The position numbers were made by a program, and so were the translations under genes. A model generated the notes under the pieces. It saw only the letters and a program-made list of their open reading frames with translations. It was not told the DNA's origin and made no database searches. From JARKPK01 sp964631235 (lineage in GTDB: Bacteria; Planctomycetota; Planctomycetia; Pirellulales; Thermoguttaceae): a stretch of DNA of 64,000 nt. Each line of letters opens with the position of its first letter. Positions within the stretch are counted from its first letter, which is position 1. The DNA lies in the NCBI GenBank assembly GCA_964631235.1, contig CAZVZX010000026.1, forward strand, positions 4,238 to 68,237, given 5' to 3'. Of the stretch, positions 8,457-17,472 are shown piece by piece.

Positions 8457-11189
8457 ATGGCGCGAGAGACCCGCTTGATTACACGAACACGTTGCCGAGG
8501 CTGTTTGTCAGCGTCGGTGGCAATTCGGTTGTGCTGGAGTGTTTTCGTTGCGATCGCGGCATGGATCGCATCGTTGACATTCAATGAATGCCCAACTGCC
8601 GCAGACACCTCGCAGCCTCGGGCAGATTCGGCGTTGCGGGCAACCGGGGAAACCGGGCCGATGGCAACCAGAGAATCAACCAAAGAGAAATCGTCGGCCG
8701 ACAAGGTGAGCGATTCGGCCGTGCCGCCGTCCGCGGAACCGTGCAACGAGTCGTCCCAAACAATCCAGAAAGAACCGGCTGAAGAAAAAGAGGCCGACCA
8801 GAAGCAGATCGAGGAACTGATACGCCGCATGGAGGAAGAGCGGCGGAAGGAGTTGGCGGCACTGAAAGAGGATCCGGCCTGGAAGCCGTCGCACGAGAAG
8901 GTGCGGGTGATTCGGCCGTGCGATCCCGATGCCGGCGAAACGCTGCTCACCTTCAGCATCGATGGCCAAGGGCGGCTGCTGGCCGGTTGCTATCAGCCGG
9001 TCGCGGAGCACGGGGAGTCGCAAATGGTTCTTCCTTCGCAGCGGGCCTTCAAGGCCTGGCTGCGGATTCTGTCGCCCGACGGCAAGCAAGTTGCTTCGTG
9101 GAAGCTCGACGTGATGCCCTCGGCGGTGTGCGTTGCGCCGGATGGAACGATCTTCGTCGGCGGCGACGGACGCATCGCCAAATTATCGGCCGAAGGCAAA
9201 GTGCTGGCGGTGGTCGACACCCCCGGTGTCGTCGCCCTACGCGAGGCCGAGGCGGCAAAGCAGAAGGCGGAGCAAGAAAAGGCGGAAAAGGAAAAGGCCG
9301 ACAAAGAAGAGGGCAAAGACGACGCCGAGGGCAAAGCGAAGGAAAAGAAATCGGCCAAAATTGGAAACGCGCTGCTCCGCGCCTTCGGGCTGGGCGGCTC
9401 CCCCGAGAAATCATCGGCTGAGCAAGAAGCGGCAATGGCCGCCTACCAAAAGTATCAGGCCGGCGTTGTTACCGGTTTGACCGCCAACGAAGCCGACGTG
9501 TTCGTCTGCGGCGGAACGCCCGAGGGCTTCGGTTATTCGGTTTGGCGGATGGACCACGAATTGAAGAATCCGCAACTGATCGTGAAAGACCTGCGGGGGT
9601 GCTGCGGGCAAATGGACATTCAAGCGGCCGGCGACCGGCTTTGGATTCCCGTCAACGGGGAGCACAAAGTGAAGTGCTACGACCGCGACGGCAAGGAGCT
9701 GTTCAAGTTCGGCAAACGCGATCGAAAGAAGGCCGAGGGCTTCGGCGGTTGCTGCGAGCCGAAGAACGTGCGGATCGCCCCCGATGGTTCGATCTATACG
9801 GCTGAGTCGGGGCCGCCGGTGGTCGTCAAAAAATTCGACGCCGCAGGCAAGCTGCTTGGGGTGGTGGCCTTGCCCGAGTACTCGTCGGGCTGCGTTCGCG
9901 TGACCGTGGCCGCCAGCCCGGACGAAAGCGAGATCTATCTGCTGAACACCGGCGAGCATTCGATTCATGTTTTTGCTGACAAACGTTCGGTGCCGACTCA
10001 CGAGCAAACGGCCGTCATCGATTTCGGCGGCGAGCGGCCCACGCAGTTGAACACGTTTTGCATTGGCGGCGACGGGCGGCTTTATGCCGCCTGCGGCCGA
10101 TTCGTTCCGGCGATGACGCCAGAGGAGGCAAACGGCTTGGCGTCGCTGAACCGCGGCGTCGCTTCGGCGGAAATCCGAGTTTTTGATGCCGAGGGTAAAC
10201 CGCAAAAGACGTGGCCGCTCGACTTCACCCCGCAAGCCTTGGCTGCGGTGGAGGGCGGCTTGATTGTTGCGGGCGAAGGGCGGCTGGCGGAATTCGATTT
10301 CGCGGGCAAACTGGTTCGCGCGGCCGATTCGCCGCACGTGCAGAAGCTGCCGCCGCTGCCCGAGATTCCCCCGCCCGAGAAGCCGCTGAGCGAGGAAGAA
10401 CAGAAGGCCCGAGCCGCGCGCTTGGCGGCCGCGAAGGAAGCCCGCGATCGGGCCCAAAAGGCACTGGCGGCGAAGATGGCCGAGTTGCGCGCCGCGGCCG
10501 GCGATGCCGGCAAGCGAGAGCAATTGCAAAAGGAATATGCCGAACTGGTGCGCGAGTTCTCGGAGCGATCGGCGGAGTTGAACGAGGCGGCCCAGACGCC
10601 GCGAACAAAGGCCCTGCAAGCGCGGGCAGCACAGATGCGCCAACGTTCCGTCAGTGCCATCGCGGTCGGCGAAAAAGACGTATTCATCGCCTGCCCGATG
10701 GCGCAAGGATTCGGATTTGCCATTTGGCGAACCGATCGCTCGTTCGGCGAAGGCCGACTGATCGCCGAGGGGCTCCGCGGGTGCTGCGGCCAAATGGACA
10801 TTCAGGCGCGCGGCCAGCAGGTGTTTGTCGCCGAGAACGCCCGGAAACGCGTTGTCGTGTACGATCGCGAAGGCAAACAGTTGGCTGCGTGGGGCGAATC
10901 GCAACGCGGAGGGCTTGATGGCTTCGGCAGTTGCTGCAATCCGATGAATCTGCGATTCAACCCGGCCGGAGAGTTGATTACCTCGGAGGCATCGCTGGGC
11001 CGACTGAAACGCTACACTCCCGAGGGACAACTGCTCGGTTTGGTCGGAACGGCCACCGTGGAAGGCGGCTGCAAGAATGTGGCGGTCGATCTCAGCCCCG
11101 ACGGCACTCGCTGCTATGTGATGGACCTGGGTAAGAACCGCATTTGCGTGCTCTCGGCCAAAGCCGGCAAAGCAGCCCCGCAGCCATAG
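8457..11189 (+). CDS. Secreted duplicated NHL-like beta-propeller protein with paired cysteines
   Basis: This 910-residue protein has an N-terminal hydrophobic export segment (about 20-42) and then two similar halves of roughly 380 residues. Each half has propeller strands (APDGTIFVGGDGR-type), a charged Ala/Lys/Glu-rich insert likely to form a coiled coil, and a cysteine-bearing propeller part. The RGCCGQMDIQ motif occurs in both halves (near 380 and 774), followed by GFGGCCEPKN or GFGSCCNPMN, then GCVRVTV or GCKNVAV. The ATG at 8457 follows AAAGGATCGACAAC; an upstream in-frame ATG at 8391 is less likely. The next gene starts 14 bp downstream, so the two form an operon. Function is unknown; the cysteines suggest metal, haem or disulfide chemistry. 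Confidence 0.82.
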   Translation: MARETRLITRTRCRGCLSASVAIRLCWSVFVAIAAWIASLTFNECPTAADTSQPRADSALRATGETGPMATRESTKEKSSADKVSDSAVPPSAEPCNESSQTIQKEPAEEKEADQKQIEELIRRMEEERRKELAALKEDPAWKPSHEKVRVIRPCDPDAGETLLTFSIDGQGRLLAGCYQPVAEHGESQMVLPSQRAFKAWLRILSPDGKQVASWKLDVMPSAVCVAPDGTIFVGGDGRIAKLSAEGKVLAVVDTPGVVALREAEAAKQKAEQEKAEKEKADKEEGKDDAEGKAKEKKSAKIGNALLRAFGLGGSPEKSSAEQEAAMAAYQKYQAGVVTGLTANEADVFVCGGTPEGFGYSVWRMDHELKNPQLIVKDLRGCCGQMDIQAAGDRLWIPVNGEHKVKCYDRDGKELFKFGKRDRKKAEGFGGCCEPKNVRIAPDGSIYTAESGPPVVVKKFDAAGKLLGVVALPEYSSGCVRVTVAASPDESEIYLLNTGEHSIHVFADKRSVPTHEQTAVIDFGGERPTQLNTFCIGGDGRLYAACGRFVPAMTPEEANGLASLNRGVASAEIRVFDAEGKPQKTWPLDFTPQALAAVEGGLIVAGEGRLAEFDFAGKLVRAADSPHVQKLPPLPEIPPPEKPLSEEEQKARAARLAAAKEARDRAQKALAAKMAELRAAAGDAGKREQLQKEYAELVREFSERSAELNEAAQTPRTKALQARAAQMRQRSVSAIAVGEKDVFIACPMAQGFGFAIWRTDRSFGEGRLIAEGLRGCCGQMDIQARGQQVFVAENARKRVVVYDREGKQLAAWGESQRGGLDGFGSCCNPMNLRFNPAGELITSEASLGRLKRYTPEGQLLGLVGTATVEGGCKNVAVDLSPDGTRCYVMDLGKNRICVLSAKAGKAAPQP

Positions 11190-11203
11190 CGTGGGAGGAA
11201 TCG

Positions 11204-13357
11204 ATGCGCACGGATTGGTGGCGTTCGATGGGTGCGTTGATTCGTGTTGCGACATTTGCCATTGCGGCAAGTGCCGTTTCGGCGATCGCCGTTGCGGCAG
11301 ACGCTCCCGAGCCGTCCGGGCCGTCGGGAGCCATCACCATGGCCGTGATGGACCCGCTGGCCGCACCGCTTTCGTGCGACTGTGTGAAAGGGTATGCGCA
11401 GCGCGACTACGGTCGATTGGCGGCCTACTTGGAGAAAACGCTAAATCGGCGCGTTCGCGTGGTGTATGGCGAAGACTTGGCTCGACTGATCTCGACTGAG
11501 GCGGCCCGCGGCGGCCTGCATTTCATCATCGGCAAGCAATCGGTCGTGCGGTTCGATGCCGCGGAACAGCGATTGAAGATCGTCCCGCTGTGCCTGTTGA
11601 CCGACAAGACGGGCGACGCGAACGTGTACGGCCTGTTCTGCGTTCGGCAGGCCGACCCGGCCAAAACGCTGGCCGATCTGAAAGGCTATACGATCTATTT
11701 TGGGCCTGAGGATTCGGTGGAAAAGCACGGCGCAGCCTTGTTGGCGATGAAAGCGGCTGGGCTCGATGCGCCTCCCCGCCCCGAGGTTCGCAGCGGCTGC
11801 ACCGACGCGGCGATCGCGGCCTTGGAAAGCCCCGGCCCGGCGGCGGCTGTCATCAGCAGTTACGCCGTGGCCACGCTCGAAGGTTGCGGCTCTATCGAGA
11901 AAGGGTCGCTCCGCGTGGTCGGCAAGACGGCGCCGGTTCCCTTCGTCACCGTTTTCGCGACGGAAGCGGCCGACGAAGCGCTCGTTGGTCAAGTGACCAA
12001 GGCACTGCTGGAACTGCGCGATGCCGACGTGCTGACGGCCATCGAGTCGCTCAACGGCTTCGTCAACGTGCCTGAGCCGACGTCGAAAACGGGCGCGAGC
12101 GGCAGCAGCCCTTCGAAGACGGCAGTGGAATCGCCGCCTGCCGCCAAGGGCTCTTCCGGGGCCAAGGCGGCGGGCAGGGCGGAATCGTGGCCGGGCTGGC
12201 GCGGGCCGAATCGCGATGGAACCACGCCCTGGCTGCCCGACGTGCTTCCCGCCGAGCCTGTTTGGCTGTGGCGCACGCCGTTGGGCGGCACCGGCTTGGG
12301 CGGCATTGCCGCTACCGATCGGTACGTCATCGTGCCCGATCGCGACGCTCTCGATACGAACGACGTGTTTCGTTGCCTCGATGCGGACAGCGGCAAACCG
12401 GTGTGGGAGTTGGCCTATCCGGCCCCGGGAAAACTCGACTACGGCAACTCGCCGCGGGCAACCCCGTTGGTGCATGGCGATAGGGTTTTCACCCTGGGCG
12501 CGATGGGCGACGTGCATTGCCTTTCGCTCGACGACGGACGCGTGCTGTGGAAGACCAACGTAGTCAAGCAATTCGGCGCGAAACTGCCGACGTGGGGCAT
12601 GTGCGCCTCGCCATTGATCGTGGACAGCAAGCTGATCGTCAATCCCGGAGCGCCGGGCGCGGCGGTCGTCGCCCTCGACGCCGACACGGGCGAGTTGGTT
12701 TGGAAGGCGCCCGGCGCGGCGGCGGCCTACGCTTCGTTCATCTTCGGACGTTTTGGCGGGGTCGATCAGATCGTCGGGTTCGACAGCATGGCCGCCTTCG
12801 GGCTCGATCCCCAAAACGGTCGCCGGCTGTGGACGCTGTTGCCGAAACACAAAGGCGACTTCCATGTGCCCACGCCGGTTCGTTTGGGCGAACAGCTTCT
12901 GCTGACCTCGGAGAACAACGGCACCCGGATCTACAGCTTTGGGCAAGGCGGCGCGATCAAGCCCGCGCCCGTCGCCCAACATGAAGACCTTGCTCCCGAC
13001 ACGAATACGCCGGTGGTTGTCGGCGGTCGCGTGTTCGGCTGCTGGAACGGGCTGTACTGCCTAAGCGCCGAAAGCTTGGAACAGATTTGGGTAGATGAAG
13101 ACGAGGTGTTCGAGCAATATGCGAGTTTGATCGCTTCGGCTGATCGAGTGCTGGCCACAACCACCCGCGGCGAACTGCTGCTTTACGATGCCGCCGCCAA
13201 TGAACGCCGTTTGTTGGGCCGGCTGCGCATCGCGCCGGCCGATGTCGATCTTGTGGCCCATCCAGCGGTCAGTCGGCGGTGTCTCTTCATCCGTATCGGG
13301 CGCGAGGCCTGCTGCCTGGCGTTGGAACCGGCAGATGCTTCTCGCTCGCGGAAATGA
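11204..13357 (+). CDS. PhnD-like periplasmic binding domain fused to a PQQ-type beta-propeller
   Basis: The 717-residue secreted protein begins with a signal peptide (about 1-33, ending SAIAVAADA). Residues about 44-285 resemble PhnD/SsuA-type substrate-binding proteins: MDPLAAPLSCDCVKGYAQRD, RLAAYLEKTLNRRVRVV and LADLKGYTIYFGPEDSVEKH match the usual spacing. A Ser/Pro/Lys-rich linker (about 290-340) leads to a PQQ-like propeller beginning WPGWRGPNRDGTT, with blades such as CLDADSGKPVWELAY and SLDDGRVLWKTN. GGGAGGA lies 6 bp before the ATG at 11204, which fixes the start. No ABC permease is nearby, so transport is unlikely; sensing or scaffolding outside the membrane is an inference. Confidence 0.85.
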   Translation: MRTDWWRSMGALIRVATFAIAASAVSAIAVAADAPEPSGPSGAITMAVMDPLAAPLSCDCVKGYAQRDYGRLAAYLEKTLNRRVRVVYGEDLARLISTEAARGGLHFIIGKQSVVRFDAAEQRLKIVPLCLLTDKTGDANVYGLFCVRQADPAKTLADLKGYTIYFGPEDSVEKHGAALLAMKAAGLDAPPRPEVRSGCTDAAIAALESPGPAAAVISSYAVATLEGCGSIEKGSLRVVGKTAPVPFVTVFATEAADEALVGQVTKALLELRDADVLTAIESLNGFVNVPEPTSKTGASGSSPSKTAVESPPAAKGSSGAKAAGRAESWPGWRGPNRDGTTPWLPDVLPAEPVWLWRTPLGGTGLGGIAATDRYVIVPDRDALDTNDVFRCLDADSGKPVWELAYPAPGKLDYGNSPRATPLVHGDRVFTLGAMGDVHCLSLDDGRVLWKTNVVKQFGAKLPTWGMCASPLIVDSKLIVNPGAPGAAVVALDADTGELVWKAPGAAAAYASFIFGRFGGVDQIVGFDSMAAFGLDPQNGRRLWTLLPKHKGDFHVPTPVRLGEQLLLTSENNGTRIYSFGQGGAIKPAPVAQHEDLAPDTNTPVVVGGRVFGCWNGLYCLSAESLEQIWVDEDEVFEQYASLIASADRVLATTTRGELLLYDAAANERRLLGRLRIAPADVDLVAHPAVSRRCLFIRIGREACCLALEPADASRSRK

Positions 13358-13495
13358 CCGCTCGTCTCCGGAGGAAAGAACTCGAATAATTCCGCACATT
13401 TCCACGTTTCTGTCGGTACAGAACTCTTCGAACTCTCCCTCGTGCCTACCGGTTGGCAAGTCCGGGGTTTAGGCGTCTTTTGAAGAGGGGGTGGA

Positions 13496-13524
13496 TTGTA
13501 CGAAGGGCGACGCCGCAATAAGAT
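13496..13524 (+). promoter_or_regulatory. Candidate promoter of the restriction-modification cassette
   Basis: TTGTAC (13496-13501), a 17-base spacer and TAAGAT (13519-13524) lie about 60 bp upstream of the methyltransferase start. Confidence 0.35.
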
Positions 13525-13584
13525 CGGGTTAGGAGTGCCTTTCCTAGACGATTGTTCGGAAACCGGACTGAGATGTGAACCTGG

Positions 13585-15030
13585 ATGGCTGCCATGAGCG
13601 GTTCCGTTGGGCATCGGAAACGACTGATTTCAATTACCGCTGCAAATCTTCGTGCAAACCATATCTATATCTCTGGCCACCTTGATTTCTTTCCGTCCGA
13701 TAGCATTGGTCAAGCATCATCTGCGGATGGTCTCGGCACGCTTCTTCGTTTAGATGTTGAAGGTTTGCCTGACCCTGTTTTCACGGACATCCCGCGCGAT
13801 TCGAAGACCGGGAAGCCCAGACGGTTCTTTCGCAAAAGGGCTTGGGTTAGAGATTTCTTTCAACGGCATCAGATCAAACCGGGAGATACGATCGCGATTG
13901 AGCGCATCGCATCTCATCATTTCCGCATTGTACCGTTCGAATCAAAGGCCAATCGTTTCACTATCGCAACTTCGAATTTCATCTTGCCGCCCGAAGGAGA
14001 TGGGCCGACGGTCATCGAACTTTTCGCCGGTTGCGGTGGAATGGCTTACGGCTTCAAACTTGCTGGGTTTCGAACGGTTTTGGCCAACGAGTGGGATGAG
14101 GCTGCATGTGCAACGCTTCGAGCCAATGTTACGGATCGGGTCGTGTGCTGCGCAATTCAGGAAATCGATGAATTTCCAAAAGCGGATGTCGTTGCCGGTG
14201 GGCCGCCCTGCCAGGGGTTCAGTAACCTTGGGGAGCGGGTGCCGAACGATCCGCGAAATGAACTCTGGAGGCATTTCCTGCGTTGTGTTGAGTCAGCTCA
14301 GCCGCGTTTTTTCGTCCTTGAAAATGTTCCGCCCCTGTTGAAATCGGACCAATATCGTGAGTTCCTACGTTCGGCCGGCAAGCTCGGGTACCGAGTAGAA
14401 GGTAGGATTTTGAATGCGGCAGATTACGGTGTGCCGCAGACACGAAGGCGCGCGATTGTCATCGGGGCATATGCGCGAAGCCCGGTATTTCCCGAGCCGA
14501 CGCATTTTGATCCCGCGAAAGGGCCCGCGATTCCGGGGCTGAAACTTCCTTGGCGAACAGTGCGCGATGCTATCGGTCATTTGCCGGCCGAGCCGGATGG
14601 ATGCAACTGGCATGTCGGACGGAATCCGACGGCGAAATCTCTCGAACGATATCGGTGCATTCCGCCCGGCGGCAACCGATGGGATCTCCCTTCGCATCTC
14701 ATGCCCGCTTGTTGGAAAAAGAAAACTGAGGGTGGTACCGACTTATTCGGGAGGCTCTGGTGGGACCGACCGTCAGTAACGATCAGAACCGAGTTTTACA
14801 AGCCGGAAAAAGGTCGATACTTGCATCCCGAAGCACATCGACCGATCACGCATCGCGAGGCGGCGCTTCTCCAAAGTTTCCCGGAAGACTATGAGTTTAT
14901 CGGAAGTAAAATCGAAGTGGGAGTACAGATAGGCAATGCTGTTCCGCCGCTGCTCGCTTTTGCGATCGCATCGCAACTGAGGGTTTTGCTTGAGCAAGCC
15001 GAATTACAATGTGCAAACCGGTCTGATTAA
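13585..15030 (+). CDS. DNA (cytosine-5) methyltransferase with extra N-terminal domain
   Basis: The 481-residue enzyme methylates cytosine in DNA and should protect against the endonuclease encoded next. Residues about 138-475 carry the C5-methyltransferase motifs in order: I (VIELFAGCGGMAYGF), IV (GGPPCQGFSN, catalytic Cys), VI (FVLENVPP), VIII (QTRRRAIVIGA) and X (VGVQIGNAVPPLLA). Residues about 15-120 are an added domain (ITAANLRANHIYI, RRFFRKRAWVRDFF, KPGDTIAIER) that resembles the B3-like DNA-recognition fold of EcoRII-N/BfiI-C; that assignment is tentative. Base composition is clearly more AT-rich than the flanks, a sign of transfer. The stop overlaps the next start by one base. An ATG at 13594 is an alternative start. 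Confidence 0.95.
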   Translation: MAAMSGSVGHRKRLISITAANLRANHIYISGHLDFFPSDSIGQASSADGLGTLLRLDVEGLPDPVFTDIPRDSKTGKPRRFFRKRAWVRDFFQRHQIKPGDTIAIERIASHHFRIVPFESKANRFTIATSNFILPPEGDGPTVIELFAGCGGMAYGFKLAGFRTVLANEWDEAACATLRANVTDRVVCCAIQEIDEFPKADVVAGGPPCQGFSNLGERVPNDPRNELWRHFLRCVESAQPRFFVLENVPPLLKSDQYREFLRSAGKLGYRVEGRILNAADYGVPQTRRRAIVIGAYARSPVFPEPTHFDPAKGPAIPGLKLPWRTVRDAIGHLPAEPDGCNWHVGRNPTAKSLERYRCIPPGGNRWDLPSHLMPACWKKKTEGGTDLFGRLWWDRPSVTIRTEFYKPEKGRYLHPEAHRPITHREAALLQSFPEDYEFIGSKIEVGVQIGNAVPPLLAFAIASQLRVLLEQAELQCANRSD

Positions 15031-15899
15031 TGAATGCCATTTTGTCTAGACTCCGCAAGCGCTATCATCGTAGTTTGGCGAACGATCTGTGCCGGATGCG
15101 CGAGGGTGGCGTTCCCAATATCGCAGATGCGAATCAACAGGCGAGCGTGTTCTTCGCCAGAGGGGTTTTCAGTCGTTTGGGGATCGCTGAGTCAGGTCCG
15201 GTTGAGTCGCTCAAGCCACAGGAGGCCGGACGGGTTTTCACTGAGATTACTCTGAAGTTTCTTCAAGAAGCGTTCAATCATCTGAACCACTTGCGCCCCG
15301 GTCCGTGGCAATTCGCGATGAAACCGCACGATTGCGTTATCACGCGATTTGCGCAGTTTTCTCATTTGGCCGATGTTGCCCGTATTCTTGATGAGCATCC
15401 GCAACTCAAAACGGCGATGGGGGGCGACTATCTCGTCACACCTGATATCGTAGTTTTTCGTGAAGCCGTTGGCGATGAGGAAATTAATTTGAAAGCCGAG
15501 CTCGTGTCGTCCAATGGCCTGTCCGCGCGGCTAACTCCTTTTCGTGCGTCGAACAGCGTTGAGCCTAATCCATTGCTTTTGGCGAGCATCTCCTTGAAAT
15601 GGACTATACGTAGCGATCGCGCGCAAAACACTCGCACCGAAGCGCTGAATTTGATTAGAAACCGAAAAGGCCGAGTCCCTCATATTGTTGTCGTGACGAT
15701 GGAACCTCTTCCCACGCGAATTGCTTCATTGGCAATGGGCACCGGTGACATCGATTGCACCTATCACGCAACCTTGAATGAGTTGGTTGATACGGTTAGA
15801 TCAAGCGATCGTGAGGATCAACGCGAGATTCTCGAAAACTTGGTCGCGGGGAGTCGGCTTCGCGATATTAGCGATTTGCCGTTTGACTTGGCGCTTTAG
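15030..15899 (+). CDS. Type II restriction endonuclease, NgoMIV family
   Basis: The 289-residue protein matches the NgoMIV family (286 residues; NgoMIV cleaves G^CCGGC as a tetramer). The active-site layout fits: Glu72, Pro138-Asp139, then Ser188-x-Lys190 followed 13 residues later by Glu204, the variant signature of the NgoMIV/Cfr10I/SgrAI group. The conserved core SDRAQNTRTEA, RNRKGRVPHIVVVTMEP and LAMGTGDIDCTYH is present. Its ATG overlaps the methyltransferase stop (TAATG), giving coupled translation with the protective enzyme made first. GCCGGC recognition is inferred from family membership. Codon use is AT-rich, like the rest of the cassette. Confidence 0.9.
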   Translation: MNAILSRLRKRYHRSLANDLCRMREGGVPNIADANQQASVFFARGVFSRLGIAESGPVESLKPQEAGRVFTEITLKFLQEAFNHLNHLRPGPWQFAMKPHDCVITRFAQFSHLADVARILDEHPQLKTAMGGDYLVTPDIVVFREAVGDEEINLKAELVSSNGLSARLTPFRASNSVEPNPLLLASISLKWTIRSDRAQNTRTEALNLIRNRKGRVPHIVVVTMEPLPTRIASLAMGTGDIDCTYHATLNELVDTVRSSDREDQREILENLVAGSRLRDISDLPFDLAL

Positions 15900-15906
15900 G
15901 GCCGCG

Positions 15907-16311
15907 ATGGATTCGCTCTCGCGTGAACAACGTCGGAAATGCATGGCGGCAGTCCGTCGAAAGGATACCGGCCCGGAAAAATGGCTGCGCAGCCGCCTTC
16001 ATCGACTCGGGTATCGTTATCGTATTGATGTTGCCGGTTTGCCCGGACGGCCCGATATCGTGTTCGCTTCGCGTCGGGCAATCATCTTCGTTCATGGATG
16101 TTTTTGGCACCGACATAATTGCCCACGCGGGCGTTCTCTGCCCAAAGCGTGCGCCGGGTTTTGGGCGAAGAAATTTTCGACCAATCGTCAACGTGATCGA
16201 AAGGTACGGCAATCACTCAAACGTCTCGGCTGGCGAGTGATGATTGTTTGGGAATGCGAGTTGCTGCGAGAATCAACGCTCGCTTCAATTGTCGCCTTCT
16301 TGGAAAGTTGA
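15907..16311 (+). CDS. vsr: Very short patch repair endonuclease
   Basis: Vsr nicks beside T:G mismatches that arise when 5-methylcytosine deaminates, so it offsets the mutagenic cost of the neighbouring methyltransferase. The 134-residue protein starts MDSLSREQRRKCMAAVRRKD, then shows the GRPDIVF strand with the catalytic Asp, the zinc/catalytic segment FVHGCFWHRHNCPRG, and WRVMIVWECEL. Length is normal. The ATG at 15907 was chosen because it matches family starts; the open frame upstream overlaps the endonuclease gene. It begins 7 bp after the endonuclease stop and completes a three-gene M-R-Vsr operon. Confidence 0.95.
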   Translation: MDSLSREQRRKCMAAVRRKDTGPEKWLRSRLHRLGYRYRIDVAGLPGRPDIVFASRRAIIFVHGCFWHRHNCPRGRSLPKACAGFWAKKFSTNRQRDRKVRQSLKRLGWRVMIVWECELLRESTLASIVAFLES

Positions 16312-16317
16312 GTGTTT

Positions 16318-17067
16318 ATGATCGGCTCCTCGGTTGTTTCTTTGACCGGCCAGATTGCCGTAATCACCGGCGGCGGAAGCGGAATCGGGTTGGGCATTGC
16401 CCGGGCGTTGGCGGCCGCGGGCTGCCGGGTGGCGATTGCCGGACGCAATGTCGATCGGCTCCGCCGTGCGGCAGAGGGCATTTCCTCTACCGAGCCGGTT
16501 CGAGCTGTGCCGTGCGACGTGACGCGCCGCGATCAAGTCGATCAGCTTTTCGCAGCGGTGGAAGCGGAACTCGGCCCGGTGGATATCCTTGTCAACAGTG
16601 CCGGGGCGAACGTGTGCGCTCGTCGGATGGCGGAACTGACGCCCGAGGCTTGGGATCAACTGGTGCGCATCAATCTCGACGGCGTGTTTCATTGCATGCA
16701 GGCAGCCATGAAGAGCATGCGACCGCGGGGAAGGGGGCTGATCGTCAATATCTGTTCGGTCGCCGGCAAACGAGCGTTGCCGTTGGCCGGCCCGGGCTAC
16801 TGCGCGGCGAAGTTCGGCGTTTCGGCCCTAGGGCTGGCCACTGCCGCGGAAGAGCGCGGTCGCGGCATTCGCATCACCACGATCTATCCCGGCGAGGTGA
16901 ACACGCCGATCCTCGAACAGCGTCCCGAGCCCGTGCCGCCCGAGCGGCTGGCCGAGATGCTCCAGCCCGACGACCTCGGAAAGATCGTCGCCTTCTTGGC
17001 TCAGCTTCCGTCGCGCGTGATCGTGCCGGAATTGGTCGTCGTGCCCGCCTATCAAGAATACCTGTGA
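16318..17067 (+). CDS. Short-chain dehydrogenase/reductase
   Basis: The 249-residue protein is a classical SDR: Rossmann nucleotide-binding motif TGGGSGIG near 18-25, the NSAG segment after strand 4 (ILVNSAGAN), catalytic Ser in NICSVAGK, and the YCAAK catalytic pair. The TIYPGEVNTPI stretch follows the active site as usual. The substrate cannot be told. Base composition returns to the GC-rich style of the window just after vsr, so the right edge of the transferred cassette probably lies between 16311 and 16318. A GTG at 16312 is an alternative start. Confidence 0.9.
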   Translation: MIGSSVVSLTGQIAVITGGGSGIGLGIARALAAAGCRVAIAGRNVDRLRRAAEGISSTEPVRAVPCDVTRRDQVDQLFAAVEAELGPVDILVNSAGANVCARRMAELTPEAWDQLVRINLDGVFHCMQAAMKSMRPRGRGLIVNICSVAGKRALPLAGPGYCAAKFGVSALGLATAAEERGRGIRITTIYPGEVNTPILEQRPEPVPPERLAEMLQPDDLGKIVAFLAQLPSRVIVPELVVVPAYQEYL

Positions 17068-17472
17068 GTCCTGCCGCGCCGGTGCGCGTGCGTTTCCAAG
17101 TTTTTTCGGTCGGCAAGTCGCCCAACCACTCGCGCGGCCGATGGCTTCCACGCCCCGATGGTGGGTGTTATGATGGCGTTCGGGCGACGCAGGGTTCGAA
17201 GCGACTCGGGGTTCGGATGGACCTATCCATCAAGGGGCCAACGTAGTGCGAGGCGCGGTTGGCGTCGACCCGCCGTGCATTGCGGGGCCGTGCGGGGGAG
17301 TTTTCGATCGGCCTTGTCGAACAAATCGCCTAATAGGCCCGGGCATCACGTTGGCGTTACAAATGCCGGCATCAGATTCGGCCTGACGGCACGATTGTTC
17401 CACAAGGCAATTCTGTTCTGAAACGAGGGGAGCGGGCCGTCGCGGTCTGCGCTCCATTGGCGCGGGAAACCG
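17068..17472. other. Intergenic between SDR and PIN-TRAM genes
   Basis: There is no supported gene in these 405 bp. A weak hairpin (CGCGC/GCGCG near 17074-17087) followed by a six-T run at about 17100-17105 could end SDR transcription. GCGGGAAACCG before 17473 serves as the ribosome-binding region of the next gene. Confidence 0.4.

Noticed and set aside
9411..11270. 619-codon open frame antisense to the duplicated propeller gene
   Set aside because: Its composition (His/Arg/Gln/Leu-rich, no motifs) is that of a GC-rich shadow; the plus-strand gene has motifs, a signal segment and a ribosome-binding site.
11441..12982. 513-codon open frame antisense to the PhnD-PQQ gene
   Set aside because: It shadows a gene with a clear signal peptide and propeller motifs, and is itself Arg/Gly-rich without motifs.
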